DNA from: Stercoripulliclostridium_A sp963642145
Lineage (GTDB): Bacteria > Bacillota > Clostridia > Christensenellales > DTU072
Assembly (NCBI GenBank): GCA_963642145.1
Contig: CAVIFU010000018.1
Span: 1 to 35,168 of the forward strand
Direction: 5' to 3'
DNA length: 35,168 nt
The notes under the pieces are model-generated. The model worked only from the letters and a program-made list of their open reading frames with translations, ran no database searches and had not been told where the DNA came from. How positions within the stretch are numbered: the first letter of the stretch is position 1; every line of letters begins with the position of its first letter. A program made the translations under genes and the position numbers. Below, piece by piece: positions 27,601 through 35,168 of the stretch.

Positions 27601-29246
27601 GCGAGAAGTGCTTCGAAAACTGCTCCGCGCTTACTACCTTGAACGGCTTCGAGAACGTCGGATCCATCGGCAAGTACGCCTTTGACGGGTGCAAATCCTT
27701 AGGCGAACTCGTCGTGCCTACTAAGATAACGAGCATCGGTCAATACGCCTTTGCCGGTAGCGGCTACACGCGCGTTGTCATCGGAGCCAACGTTACCGAG
27801 ATAGGCAAGCACGCCTTTGACGGCGCAAACGGCATTACCGAACTCGAAATATCCGATTCCGTCAAAAAGATAGGCGACAACGCATTCGCGAACTGCTCGG
27901 GACTTGTCAACGTCGATATTTCTTATCTGACTCCCGATTCCCTCGGCAAAAGCGTGTTCGCCGGTTGCTACAACCTCTATTCCGTAGCGATGCCGTCGGT
28001 CGGCGTTATTCCCAAAGGATTTTTCTCGGGTTGCTCGCGGCTAAGCGCGTTCGCTTTCCCCGAAAATCTGACCGAAGTCGGCGACGAGGCGTTCAAGGGT
28101 TGCAAAGCGTTGACCTCGGTATATCTCCCCGACAGCGTCAAGACGGTAGGCAAGTACGCGTTCAGCGGTTGCTCGTCGCTAACGGAACTCCGCGTGCCGG
28201 AAGGCATCGAGACAATCGAGCGAAAGGCGTTCGATTCCTGTACGTCCCTGACAAGCGTGGAGCTACCCTTCCTCGGCAAGACCAAAAAGAGCGCTACCAC
28301 GGGTTACCGCTACGTGTTCGGCTCGGATACCGACGTCAAAATCATTGCCCTCACCGATACCGAGAGGATTACTTCCGCCACGTTCCGCGGAGCCGACGCG
28401 TTGACTACCGTCATCCTCAACGAAAAGGTGAAAAAGATAGGCTATCAGGCGTTCTACGGGCGCGATAAACTCGAGTCCGTCACCATACCGAATTCCGTCG
28501 AGAGCATAGGCGACAGGGCTTTTGCAAAATGCGACTCGCTGACTTCTCTGACCATACCCGATTCCGTCACAAAGCTCGGATTTGCCGTAGCCAAACACGA
28601 CGGTTCCCTCGCATACGTCAAATTCTCGGCAAACGTCAAGAAAATTCCCTATAAATCGGCATACGACTGCCCGAAACTCACGACCGTCGCGATTCCCGAG
28701 GGCGTCGAAACGATAGGAGTCAAGGCGTTCAAAGACAGCGGTTTGACGGAGATAAATCTGCCGAGCTCTGTCAAAAAAATCAACGGCAAAGCATTCAAGG
28801 GTTGCAGTAGCTTGGAGAGCCTCGTTTTGAACGACGGACTCAAAACGATCGGCGTGCGCGCGTTCGAGGATTGCGTGTATTTGCAAAACGCGTACATTCC
28901 CGATTCCGTGGACAAGATGTACTACAAGATATTCAATAATTGCGACAAGCTGTACTCCGTTGTCACGCCGTTTATAGGTTATAACCGCAAATTAAGCAAA
29001 AAAATGAGCTATTTCGGCGCCGATTCCATAGAAACAATCAATATCACGAGCGCGAAATCGATTGCCAAAAAAGCCTTTGAAGACTCTTATACGTTACGCT
29101 ACGTCTATATTGCGGGAAGCGTTACGTCGGTAGGCGAAGACGCATTCAAGTATTGCACGAACCTCGAATTGATCGAAACGTCAAGAACCGTCCCGATAGA
29201 CGAAAACGCGTTGCCCGCAGGATGCAAACTTGTTTACATAGACTAA
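24609..29246 (+). CDS. Giant membrane-anchored BspA-type leucine-rich repeat protein
   Basis: A 1545-residue protein. Residues 1-245 form a charged, mainly helical, unrecognised domain that should be cytoplasmic. Three membrane segments follow (about 248-270, 278-300, 318-340). RRRDKK before the first and RVRKRRKKR between the second and third put the C-terminal part outside. From about 370 to the end run several dozen LRR_5 (BspA-like) repeats of about 23 residues with the core IG..AF.GC..L..V.IP. Four spacer modules starting P-[FY]-[LI]-G interrupt them at about 594, 847, 1218 and 1453. LRR_5 proteins usually mediate adhesion or ligand binding. The short segment after the last membrane helix resembles the post-membrane cap of the MBG protein upstream, so the two share a design. 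The ribosome binding site is weak (TAAGG), and the start lies 2 nt after the previous stop, suggesting coupled translation. Confidence 0.85.
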   Translation: MKEDKEVLSISDPTESVYAEGLETGMCPVAPLSNDIILKERLGLRLEPCKEHDYCHRVIRESDGEELGIIPLIQASAMWKKADFVADDVKKSDLKREKFDKGTKTMEAFIRYHGDLNGRELYLQDFLSIRELDYEELFLEDAKKISDFLYFVIKGDIRETSVAEKRWNKIKNYRHSVKLRESEGGIFTDRDATILEEHGVKRLNDIKKQDIYALKNMFLTMSVAAMPDRINAAYKEDLERRRDKKYKVVPFVFAVLGSLPVAVLSHYYGYTLLKNKPMTAIIILCLAVWLVATAFFIHGIARVRKRRKKRPDYKFFTPGVVKALVPIAMLSFFSIASATVYYERYDDYDQVYYYRVVRDGYAVAGLRDESVTVADIPSYFNGEAVTEIDILAFRSDDLEEVTIPHTVKTIDRGAFSNCKKLVSVGTDNGAVGSVDAIGDYAFSRCEELASVDAVTALLSDVGDGAFRQCKSLTSVTLPSSVTSIRKNMFAGCTSLINFKAYGEVNKIGDNAFKNCPALKVIEFAKPESLKVIGKEAFSGCAALYYVDAVKYANKLGARAFEDCDSLINVEINSEAQEIGKDLFKGCDNIETLSIPYIGKTADKPKKYTYLFDKDSGARNIVLTGGDVSVTKNAFKGCETLVALDASKAKDIGQSAFQNCKNLVGVVIPSGTTEIKRETFSGCVKLSEIVNFDSVVTVRKNAFEDCGAFGMDISAVTVMGDGAFKGCDGITEATLLSVTDMGKGVFEDCKGLTRVSLGANFDVLPAKSFKDCSALTTVYGLDSYKEIGKEAFRGCGLTSLNLGSNLNKIGTKAFYNCDALTELVIPDSVQKIYRYAFGDCGALKYVKTPFLGRTRDSFLVGIRYDFAADSTMETVVLTDTEKILSCTFRGAGSDLTNVVLSDGIKSISGNAFSGVGNLKSLYIPESVTKLSNGCFRGHESLESVNIPSGVTEIPKNAFKDCTSLLTVTGCVGVKSVGKKAFSGCTALIQADIPVVESLGEKCFENCSALTTLNGFENVGSIGKYAFDGCKSLGELVVPTKITSIGQYAFAGSGYTRVVIGANVTEIGKHAFDGANGITELEISDSVKKIGDNAFANCSGLVNVDISYLTPDSLGKSVFAGCYNLYSVAMPSVGVIPKGFFSGCSRLSAFAFPENLTEVGDEAFKGCKALTSVYLPDSVKTVGKYAFSGCSSLTELRVPEGIETIERKAFDSCTSLTSVELPFLGKTKKSATTGYRYVFGSDTDVKIIALTDTERITSATFRGADALTTVILNEKVKKIGYQAFYGRDKLESVTIPNSVESIGDRAFAKCDSLTSLTIPDSVTKLGFAVAKHDGSLAYVKFSANVKKIPYKSAYDCPKLTTVAIPEGVETIGVKAFKDSGLTEINLPSSVKKINGKAFKGCSSLESLVLNDGLKTIGVRAFEDCVYLQNAYIPDSVDKMYYKIFNNCDKLYSVVTPFIGYNRKLSKKMSYFGADSIETINITSAKSIAKKAFEDSYTLRYVYIAGSVTSVGEDAFKYCTNLELIETSRTVPIDENALPAGCKLVYID

Positions 29247-29258
29247 ATAGGAGATAAT

Positions 29259-31112
29259 ATGATTTATACATGTCCCGAATGCGGTGCGAGATACAGCACC
29301 GAAGACTTGAAAAAAGCCATAAGCTCACACGAGAAATTTATTTGCTGCAAGTATTGCAACACCCTTTCGCAATTGGAAGACGTGCGTACCTCCGACGTTG
29401 CCGAGGGCTACAAATACCTTGCCGACGCCAAGTTCTACGAGGCGAGCAACAGGTTTACTCGTGCCGTCGAAAGCGCGATGAGGCGCGGTTTGGCTCCCTC
29501 CCCGGACGCATATCTCGGCGCGTCGCTTGCGCGATTCCACGTTCAAACGGTATTCGAGAACGAAAACGACAACAACGCCAAACTCATAGTGCATACTTGC
29601 GGTAACGGCTTCATCGAGGACGACGCGGACTACGGCAGGGCATACGACGGCTTTGCGCGGCACGGCGGTTCCACCCAAGGCGAGGCGGAACTCAACCGCA
29701 TAAGCGGTTACGCCCACTACGTAGACGACATCAAGTACGCCTACGACTCCATCGTAAGCGAGCGCGGCGACAACGCCTCTTACTCCGCTCTTATCGCCTA
29801 CGAGGACGATATTTTCAGCCCCCATTGGGATGATCGCGGAGAGGTTGCCGCCCAAAAAATCTATAACAGATTCTCAACGGACACATATAAAATTTATCTA
29901 CCGAACCTCGACGACCTCGACGAGGACAAGAGCCGTTACGAAGCCGATTTACTGTACGTGATAGAGCGCGCAAACTGCCTCGTGGTTGTTTGTAGCGGCG
30001 AAATGAGCGCAAGACTCAAAAGCGTGTACGAGAGATATTTCAAGGCGCACGAAGCCAAAAACGACGGCAAAAAGGCAAATATCGCCTTTGTCAACGCCCT
30101 CGGCAGTATAACGCTACCGGACAACAGCCTTGCCGAGAATACTTTTAGGCTCGGAGACACCGACGCCGTCACGCGGTTCGTGGCTGCCAAAAACGGCAAA
30201 CTTTCGGGCGGTACCGCGATAATCGAAGAGGAGGAAGAAGAGCCCGTCATAGAAGAAGAGGAAGAAGCGGAAGTTTCCTTAGATACGGCTCCCGTATACG
30301 CCGTCATGGATGACGGAAGATTGGAATTCGGCTCTTATCCCCAAAAGGAAGTTTTGGAAAACGATTTGTCTTCGGCGGCAATAAGGCAGTGGGCGGAGAG
30401 TTTTCCTCGTCCTTCGCGCAGTGATTCCGCCGGCTGGACGGTGCTCTACAAGAGTTTGAAGAAGAACGACGCCGGTTGGTATCGCGATGAGGTCGCGGAC
30501 GGCAAGAGATACAGGCTCGTTTACTACACCAAATTGCGCCCGACTTTCTCCGTACAGGACTGCACGGAGGCAGGACTTGCGCAAAAAGCGAATAAATACG
30601 ACGCATGCAACAAGGTGCGCATATTCGAGTTCAAGCCGATAATTTGGGAACCTGCCGGCAAAATAGGCTGTTACGGCATCTACATTTCAGAGAGGGGCTT
30701 GGACAGCAAGGAATTCAATTCCGAGGTGATGTCCTCGGATTACGACTCGTCCACGCTCATAGAATTCCTCAACGGGGAGTTTGCGGACGTCGCGTTTACG
30801 GACGAACAGCAAGAGGGTCTGTGCGCTACCGAGAAGTACGGCGAGGATATAAGGGTCTTTATCCCCGACGTCAGGACGGACAAAGCATATTACACCCAAA
30901 ACAAAGAGATTAAGGGCATAACCGACTACTACAAATGCGTGGGCGGCAGAATCGCAAGCGGCGGCGGAGTCAACGCCTATTGGGTAACCGACGACGATCC
31001 GTCAAGCGACGCGGAAGCTACCGTAGTCAATCCGAGCGAAAACGCGTCGTCTACGATGTATACGGATTGCACTTCCGTTGCCGTCGTTCCCAAAATAATC
31101 ATCAGACTGTAA
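29259..31112 (+). CDS. Zinc ribbon / TPR-like / TIR-like / DUF6273 protein
   Basis: A 617-residue cytosolic protein. An N-terminal zinc ribbon (CPECG ... CKYC, residues 5-33) is followed by a short TPR-like helical pair (about 48-95). A TIR-like flavodoxin fold (about 172-290) has the strands YSALIAY, YKIYLPN and CLVVVCSG and the helix YEADLLYVIERA. This is the arrangement of zinc-ribbon TIR proteins common in gut Firmicutes. A Glu-rich linker (about 325-340) leads to a DUF6273-type domain (about 350-617) with FGSYPQK, WTVLYKS and LIEFLNGEFADVAF. The helix where TIR NADases carry their catalytic glutamate reads LKSVYERYF: the expected position looks like Val, with a Glu two residues later. 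The fold may therefore serve signalling or binding and not NAD cleavage. It is probably a cytoplasmic adaptor or effector of the operon. Ribosome binding site AGGAG near 29249-29254. Confidence 0.75.
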   Translation: MIYTCPECGARYSTEDLKKAISSHEKFICCKYCNTLSQLEDVRTSDVAEGYKYLADAKFYEASNRFTRAVESAMRRGLAPSPDAYLGASLARFHVQTVFENENDNNAKLIVHTCGNGFIEDDADYGRAYDGFARHGGSTQGEAELNRISGYAHYVDDIKYAYDSIVSERGDNASYSALIAYEDDIFSPHWDDRGEVAAQKIYNRFSTDTYKIYLPNLDDLDEDKSRYEADLLYVIERANCLVVVCSGEMSARLKSVYERYFKAHEAKNDGKKANIAFVNALGSITLPDNSLAENTFRLGDTDAVTRFVAAKNGKLSGGTAIIEEEEEEPVIEEEEEAEVSLDTAPVYAVMDDGRLEFGSYPQKEVLENDLSSAAIRQWAESFPRPSRSDSAGWTVLYKSLKKNDAGWYRDEVADGKRYRLVYYTKLRPTFSVQDCTEAGLAQKANKYDACNKVRIFEFKPIIWEPAGKIGCYGIYISERGLDSKEFNSEVMSSDYDSSTLIEFLNGEFADVAFTDEQQEGLCATEKYGEDIRVFIPDVRTDKAYYTQNKEIKGITDYYKCVGGRIASGGGVNAYWVTDDDPSSDAEATVVNPSENASSTMYTDCTSVAVVPKIIIRL

Positions 31113-31118
31113 TATCGT

Positions 31119-31131
31119 GCGCCCGTGGCGC
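31119..31131. repeat. Small G/C hairpin in the 69-nt intergenic space
   Basis: A perfect 5-bp stem (31119-31123 with 31127-31131) with a 3-nt loop lies 6 nt after the TIR-gene stop. No T run follows, so it is a weak terminator at best. Its setting, TATC before and GTAT after, recalls one unit of the hairpin array at 95-206. It may be an mRNA processing or attenuation point before the MORN gene. Confidence 0.4.
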
Positions 31132-31181
31132 GTATGACAAAAAAATAAATCTTTCGAGAAGTCGCCGTAAGGAGAAGTAAA

Positions 31182-33434
31182 ATGAACGTAGGTAAGGTTG
31201 AATTCAAAGAAGGCGAGTATTTCGGATCGGTAGAGAACGGTCAAGCCAACGGTTTCGGTTATTTGAAATACAATAACGGCGACATATACGTCGGGGAATG
31301 GAAAAACAATTCCGAGACCGGTAAAGGCGGCAAAAATACGAGAGAATACGCCTCTCTCGGCGATTTTGCAAACGGCAAGCGGCAGGGGAAGCTCTGTTGC
31401 GTTGAAAAGAACGTCATAAGCAATGGTCTCGATAAAAAGTCCCGGTGGGACGCTTATTATATCGGAGACTACGCAAACGACTTAAAGAACGGTCGTGGCG
31501 TGTATGCGGAAGGACCCGCCGGCAATTACACATATTTAGGGAATTTCGTCAACGACAAGCTGAACGGGCACGGATATTTTTCAAGCTTTCCGTTCATTAG
31601 TAGCGGCAGTTTCGATGAAGGGAATTTCGTGAACGGCAAAATGGTCGGCAAAATATATTCTTATCCGCGAACAGAGAGCCGGACATTAAGCGGAGTCGTG
31701 CAAACGATATTTTACGGCAACAGCGAAGAGACGGCGGAATGGGGAGCTTTTCGTTATTGGGGTTTCGGCGTAAGATGGCGCGAGACGCAATCGGCGAAAG
31801 AGATACGGATAGGGTATCACAATATGAACGGTTCCGAAAATTTCAGCGGCGTCAAAATCTTTCAGGATTTTTCCGACAGCATGAAAATGGTCGCCAAAGA
31901 TTCCAAAATAGACTACTACGGAAATATGAGTATCGGTAATCGCAGTAACAGTCGCGGAAACGGAATTTCTTTCGAGTGGAGAAACGGCGAAAACAATTTT
32001 ATTTATAAAAACGGGAATACGGAGATTGCGATTTATCCCAAATTCGAGCAGCTTGTTGTTAGCGACTACGGGACGAAGTCGGTTGCCACGTATCGTAAAG
32101 ACGGCAAAGTAACGATCGATATAGGTACGTCGAGCAGTCTGAAACGCAATGAAGTTCCCGTCTATAACGGCGTATTGAACGGCGGCAAGTCGCCCGTCGC
32201 GGCAGATTTTTCGGTAAACGCGACAGCCAACGTAGCTGTTGCAAAAGCCGATACAACGCCAAGCGCCGCGAGCGGTGGGAGTAAATCTTCGGAAAAGCCC
32301 GTCAAGAAAGAAAAGACCATCGATGATTACTTTGAAGAATTCAAGTATGACGGGCCTTACTCCGATTTAACGATAGACGACATGCCGTCCGTCGGTTGGG
32401 GCAAGGGGAACACCGAAAAAGCCAAGCCTGCCGCGCCGAGCCGTGCGACTGCTCAAATAAAAACGAGCGTGCCCGCCAACGACTATATGCCGAGCACGCC
32501 CACGGAAAAAATCTACGATTACGGCGATGAATACGGGCAAACGCTAAGTTTCGCGGAGCGCGTTAAACTTGAAATTGCCAATCGAAAAGGAATACGCGCG
32601 GCAAAGAAGGCGGAAAAGGAAAAAGCGAAAAAGGCTGCCGAAAAGAAGAAAGCAAAGACCCTTAATTCGAGCGCGAAAAAAACGTCTGCAAAGGTTAAGA
32701 TTGCAAAACCCGTCAAGACTCCGCTTGCGTTCGAGATTGACGAAAACGGACTTGTCGTTGTCGGCGAAGGCGCCGAGTCGATAGGTCCCAAGGACTTTGA
32801 AAGCGTCAGAAAAGACGTGACAACCATTCGCCTTGCTTCTTCCGTCAAAAAAATCGAACAGGACGCGCTGTACGTCCGCGGTAACCGCGAGTACAAAAAA
32901 CTTACCGCCGTTGACTTGTCCGCAACGGATGATTTGCTGATAGAAGCGAACGCCTTTTCATACCAAACCGCGTTGCAGACGGCGCTGTTTCCGCACAATA
33001 TCCGTAGAATAGGAATGCGCGCCTTCGACTATTGCCCGAATCTATACGTATGCGATTTGTCGGAAACCACCTCCGATTTCGATGTCGATCAATGGGCGTT
33101 CGGGCACTGCGCAAGGTTAGAGAGCGTCGTTTTGCCGCATACGACATACGTGGGCTCCTTTGCGTTCGCGGAATGCAGCGCGCTCACAAGCTTTGACGCG
33201 CCGTGCGCAAAATGCCTGTATGACGGCGTTTTCTACAAAGACTATTCTCTCCGAACCGTCAACGCGCCGAACGTAATGCGCATAGAAAAAGACGCCTTCT
33301 GCGGCTGTGACGAGCTAAGCGAGGTCATCGTGCACGCGAAATGCAAAATCAAGTTCGGAGCCTTCCCCAAAGGCTTGCGCAAGAAAAAGAAAAAAGTCGG
33401 GAATACCAAAGTAATAACGTTTAGCAAAAAGTAA
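31182..33434 (+). CDS. MORN-repeat / BspA-type LRR protein, predicted cytosolic
   Basis: A 750-residue protein with no signal peptide or membrane segment. The N-terminal part (about 1-165) has MORN-like repeats (YFGSVENGQANGFGYLKY, YVGEWKNN, LGNFVNDKLNGHGYF), which in other proteins bind lipids or act as rigid rods. The middle (about 165-330) is beta-rich. Then come a low-complexity linker, a Lys/Ala-rich helix (about 465-510, AAKKAEKEKAKKAAEKKKAK) and a C-terminal block of LRR_5 repeats (about 515-735). BspA-type repeats are normally on secreted proteins, so a cytosolic location is odd, and export by an unknown route is possible. The ribosome binding site AAGGAG is clear. The gene lies 69 nt after the TIR gene and may have its own transcript, since its gap is the largest in the series. 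Confidence 0.75.
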   Translation: MNVGKVEFKEGEYFGSVENGQANGFGYLKYNNGDIYVGEWKNNSETGKGGKNTREYASLGDFANGKRQGKLCCVEKNVISNGLDKKSRWDAYYIGDYANDLKNGRGVYAEGPAGNYTYLGNFVNDKLNGHGYFSSFPFISSGSFDEGNFVNGKMVGKIYSYPRTESRTLSGVVQTIFYGNSEETAEWGAFRYWGFGVRWRETQSAKEIRIGYHNMNGSENFSGVKIFQDFSDSMKMVAKDSKIDYYGNMSIGNRSNSRGNGISFEWRNGENNFIYKNGNTEIAIYPKFEQLVVSDYGTKSVATYRKDGKVTIDIGTSSSLKRNEVPVYNGVLNGGKSPVAADFSVNATANVAVAKADTTPSAASGGSKSSEKPVKKEKTIDDYFEEFKYDGPYSDLTIDDMPSVGWGKGNTEKAKPAAPSRATAQIKTSVPANDYMPSTPTEKIYDYGDEYGQTLSFAERVKLEIANRKGIRAAKKAEKEKAKKAAEKKKAKTLNSSAKKTSAKVKIAKPVKTPLAFEIDENGLVVVGEGAESIGPKDFESVRKDVTTIRLASSVKKIEQDALYVRGNREYKKLTAVDLSATDDLLIEANAFSYQTALQTALFPHNIRRIGMRAFDYCPNLYVCDLSETTSDFDVDQWAFGHCARLESVVLPHTTYVGSFAFAECSALTSFDAPCAKCLYDGVFYKDYSLRTVNAPNVMRIEKDAFCGCDELSEVIVHAKCKIKFGAFPKGLRKKKKKVGNTKVITFSKK

Positions 33435-33466
33435 ATATTGCGCTCTTTATCCGAAAGCCAACGAGA

Positions 33467-35062
33467 TTACTTACCTTTTCGTTTAACCAATTTGCGTATT
33501 AAAAACGGCAACGCCACAAGTACGACTACCGCGCCTATGCATATTGCTAAGGTCGCGCCGTTGGATAGGACGTTGTCTTTTTGCTCCGCTTGCCCATCCG
33601 TTTGCGATGACGGGGAGAGAGAAGTATCGGCGTTTGTCTCTGCATTGTCTTGCGTTTCGGGTACCGTATCATGATGTTCGGTATCCTCATCGGGAACAAT
33701 CGGTTCGGGATCTGTATCCGGATTTTCGGGTTTCGGGTCAACATCCGGGTCAACGTCCGGGTCAATGTCGGGGTCAGCGTCCGGTTCGGGCGCGGAAGCG
33801 TCTTTTACCGTGTAGGTTCCCTCTTTCACCGTCAGGTCGTAGTTGTCCTCGTTTTGAGTAAGGGTGGCGGTTACGGTATACGTGCCGGGTTCGTCTTGGA
33901 ACGTAGGGCAGTCGATGGATACGTTTTTTTCGTCATCCGGGAGCAGCCCTTCGCTTTCAAACGTCGGATTTACGTACTCGTCCCCTTTGTTCGCGGTGAC
34001 GTCGTGTACGGTTACGGTTGCCGGTCTGCGCGTTATTTTTATTGTCGCCGTGCCGTCCGCGCGAGTGTGCGTAGTTGCCGATAGCGCCCAATAGACGGTA
34101 GTTTCGCCGACGTCTTTGCGTGTGACGTCGCTGTCGAGATAGTTTCCGCTTGACGTTGTTTTGAAAAATATTTGTACTTCCGTTATGCCGTTAGCTTCGC
34201 AAATCTTAGTTAAATCGTAATTGATTTTGTGTTCCTCTCCGTCATAGACGCATTCGACGGATGTAATCGCGTCTTCCGGGACCGTTAGTCGAGGTTTGGC
34301 TGTTACGGTTACGGGTATGCTCAGAACGTAAGCCGATGCCGATACAGCGGAGTAGTCGGCGGTGGGTAGGGATTCTTTGTCTATCGTCACGGCGACGCTT
34401 TTGTCGCTTACTGCAAGCGCGGTTTTTGCAACGGAGTATTGTTCGGCGATAAGCGCAAAGCCCGCGCAACCTTCGCGCGAGCAATCCGCCACGACTTCGA
34501 GCCCGTCCGAATCAATCGTTTCACCTTCGATGTACGCGGTTTTGGTGGGATTTTCGGATATACGGAACGCCGTAATCGCATGTCCGAGAGGCTCTCCCGA
34601 CGGGTAAGCTTCGCCGTTCTCTTGTCCGCATTCGCACTTCATGACATAGGTTGCGCTTTCGGTGCAGGTGGCGGACTTAACGAGCGTTTCCTTGTAGTCG
34701 TGCGTGTGTTGCACGGGTTCCACAACGCTAAACGTTATCGTAATGCCGTCCAAGTCGCTCACGGATTCGATTTTAAGCGTTTTGCCGGCGCCGACGACAT
34801 CCGCAAGGGAAAACTCCGTGCCGTTCCACACGTCCACATCGTTGCAATCCGGTACGGATAGAGTAATCGTTTTGTCGGTGGCGTTTGCAAACATTTGGTC
34901 GGAAGATATCGTTCCGCCTACCGTAAAGTACTCCGCGCCGAAAACGGTTTCGACATTCGCGCACTCCGCGGGCATGCGGTAAGAGTTGTGCAGCAAAAAG
35001 CAAAATATCCCCAATGCAAAAATCAACAAGTAAACAGATGCGCGTTTGACGTGTGTTTTCAT
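33467..35062 (-). CDS. Secreted Ig-like/MBG protein with C-terminal membrane anchor
   Basis: A 531-residue - strand protein. It has a signal peptide or anchor (about 8-26, YLLIFALGIFCFLL), a region of short strands (37-115), and a Cys/His repeat of the kind H.HdY.et..k.ATCte....Y.C.CG (118-161). A Big_3-like Ig domain (163-230, with TAYIEGETIDSDGLEV) and two MBG-like segments (about 265-420) follow. Next come an Asp/Pro spacer (425-460), a polar stalk, a membrane helix (502-522) and a basic tail RKLVKRKGK. There is no LPXTG motif, so it is held by the C-terminal helix. GAGGGA precedes the ATG. It converges on the operon with a 32-nt gap and no clear terminator between. It shares MBG-type repeats with the giant surface protein but is transcribed separately. 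Confidence 0.82.
   Translation of the reverse strand: MKTHVKRASVYLLIFALGIFCFLLHNSYRMPAECANVETVFGAEYFTVGGTISSDQMFANATDKTITLSVPDCNDVDVWNGTEFSLADVVGAGKTLKIESVSDLDGITITFSVVEPVQHTHDYKETLVKSATCTESATYVMKCECGQENGEAYPSGEPLGHAITAFRISENPTKTAYIEGETIDSDGLEVVADCSREGCAGFALIAEQYSVAKTALAVSDKSVAVTIDKESLPTADYSAVSASAYVLSIPVTVTAKPRLTVPEDAITSVECVYDGEEHKINYDLTKICEANGITEVQIFFKTTSSGNYLDSDVTRKDVGETTVYWALSATTHTRADGTATIKITRRPATVTVHDVTANKGDEYVNPTFESEGLLPDDEKNVSIDCPTFQDEPGTYTVTATLTQNEDNYDLTVKEGTYTVKDASAPEPDADPDIDPDVDPDVDPKPENPDTDPEPIVPDEDTEHHDTVPETQDNAETNADTSLSPSSQTDGQAEQKDNVLSNGATLAICIGAVVVLVALPFLIRKLVKRKGK
33735..33782 (-). repeat. Four tandem 12-bp repeats encoding Asp-Pro units
   Basis: Four near-identical 12-mers on the + strand (GGGTCAACATCC, GGGTCAACGTCC, GGGTCAATGTCG, GGGTCAGCGTCC) encode DPDVDPDV-type units in the stalk of the - strand protein. 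Copy number could vary by slippage without shifting the frame. Confidence 0.85.
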
Positions 35063-35084
35063 AGTCCCTCACAAAATTACTTAT

Positions 35085-35113
35085 ACAATAATCCATACGC
35101 GCGCGTAAATCAA
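35085..35113 (-). promoter_or_regulatory. Possible promoter of the - strand Ig/MBG gene
   Basis: On the - strand TTGATT (35108-35113) and TATTGT (35085-35090) are 17 nt apart and lie 23 nt or more upstream of the start codon at 35062. Each box matches the sigma-A consensus at four of six positions, so this is a moderate candidate. Confidence 0.4.
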
Positions 35114-35168
35114 TACAAAATACCAAGTAATTACTATATTTTTACCGTTAGTGAATTCTAAAAGCAAA

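Noticed and set aside
33435..33466. Terminator between the convergent genes
   Set aside because: The 32-nt space has no convincing inverted repeat or T run, so none is annotated.

Overview
The window looks like a chromosomal segment of an uncultured gut-type Clostridia/Bacillota bacterium. I infer this from GGAGG-type ribosome binding sites, sigma-A style promoters, BspA-type leucine-rich repeats (LRR_5), MBG and InlB-type repeats, and a zinc-ribbon/TIR/DUF6273 protein. No species-level marker is present. Two runs of N (1349-1736 and 20875-21158) are assembly gaps inside genes; the reading frame is kept across both.

Layout. Positions 1-355 carry no gene. They hold a palindrome, an array of five small hairpins joined by a constant TATATCACCG-type linker, a terminator-like last hairpin, and a near-consensus promoter (TTGACT-17-TATAAT). 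From 356 to 31112 fourteen genes run on the + strand with gaps of 19 nt or less, including one stop/start overlap, so the region reads as one roughly 31-kb operon. A fifteenth + strand gene (31182-33434) follows after 69 nt. A convergent - strand gene (33467-35062) for a secreted, C-terminally anchored Ig/MBG protein closes the window.

Module A (356-6868) looks like a bacterial ESCRT-type membrane-remodelling set. It has a YdjI-like SPFH protein with a C-terminal zinc ribbon, a gapped helical protein, and two Snf7/ESCRT-III-like coiled-coil proteins that are basic at the N-terminus and acidic at the C-terminus. Both Snf7-like proteins end in the same short motif, D-x-[DE]-L-x-[KR]-[LI]-K-[KR]-x-[VL], which resembles eukaryotic MIT-interacting motifs. 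Alternating with them are two AAA+ ATPases of different families (CbxX/EccA-like and RuvB-like) that share an N-terminal MIT-like helical domain. The RuvB-like one also carries a C-terminal TnsA-like PD-(D/E)XK nuclease domain.

Module B (6881-16218) is a soluble beta-rich protein, an intact SNF2/RapA-type SF2 helicase-like ATPase, a degenerate paralogue of that helicase that has lost its catalytic motifs, and a protein with several zinc-binding cysteine pairs. Module C (16231-29246) has two giant membrane proteins, predicted N-terminus inside and C-terminus outside. One has five membrane segments and about 19 MBG-like repeats; the other has three membrane segments and several dozen BspA-type leucine-rich repeats. 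A small unknown protein lies between them. Module D (29259-33434) is a zinc-ribbon/TIR-like/DUF6273 protein and a MORN/LRR protein.

Working hypothesis (inference): one co-transcribed apparatus couples very large surface sensor or adhesin proteins to a cytoplasmic ESCRT-like membrane-remodelling machine and to an ATP-driven nucleic-acid module. Whether it serves envelope repair, contact-dependent exchange, DNA uptake or defence cannot be decided from sequence alone.
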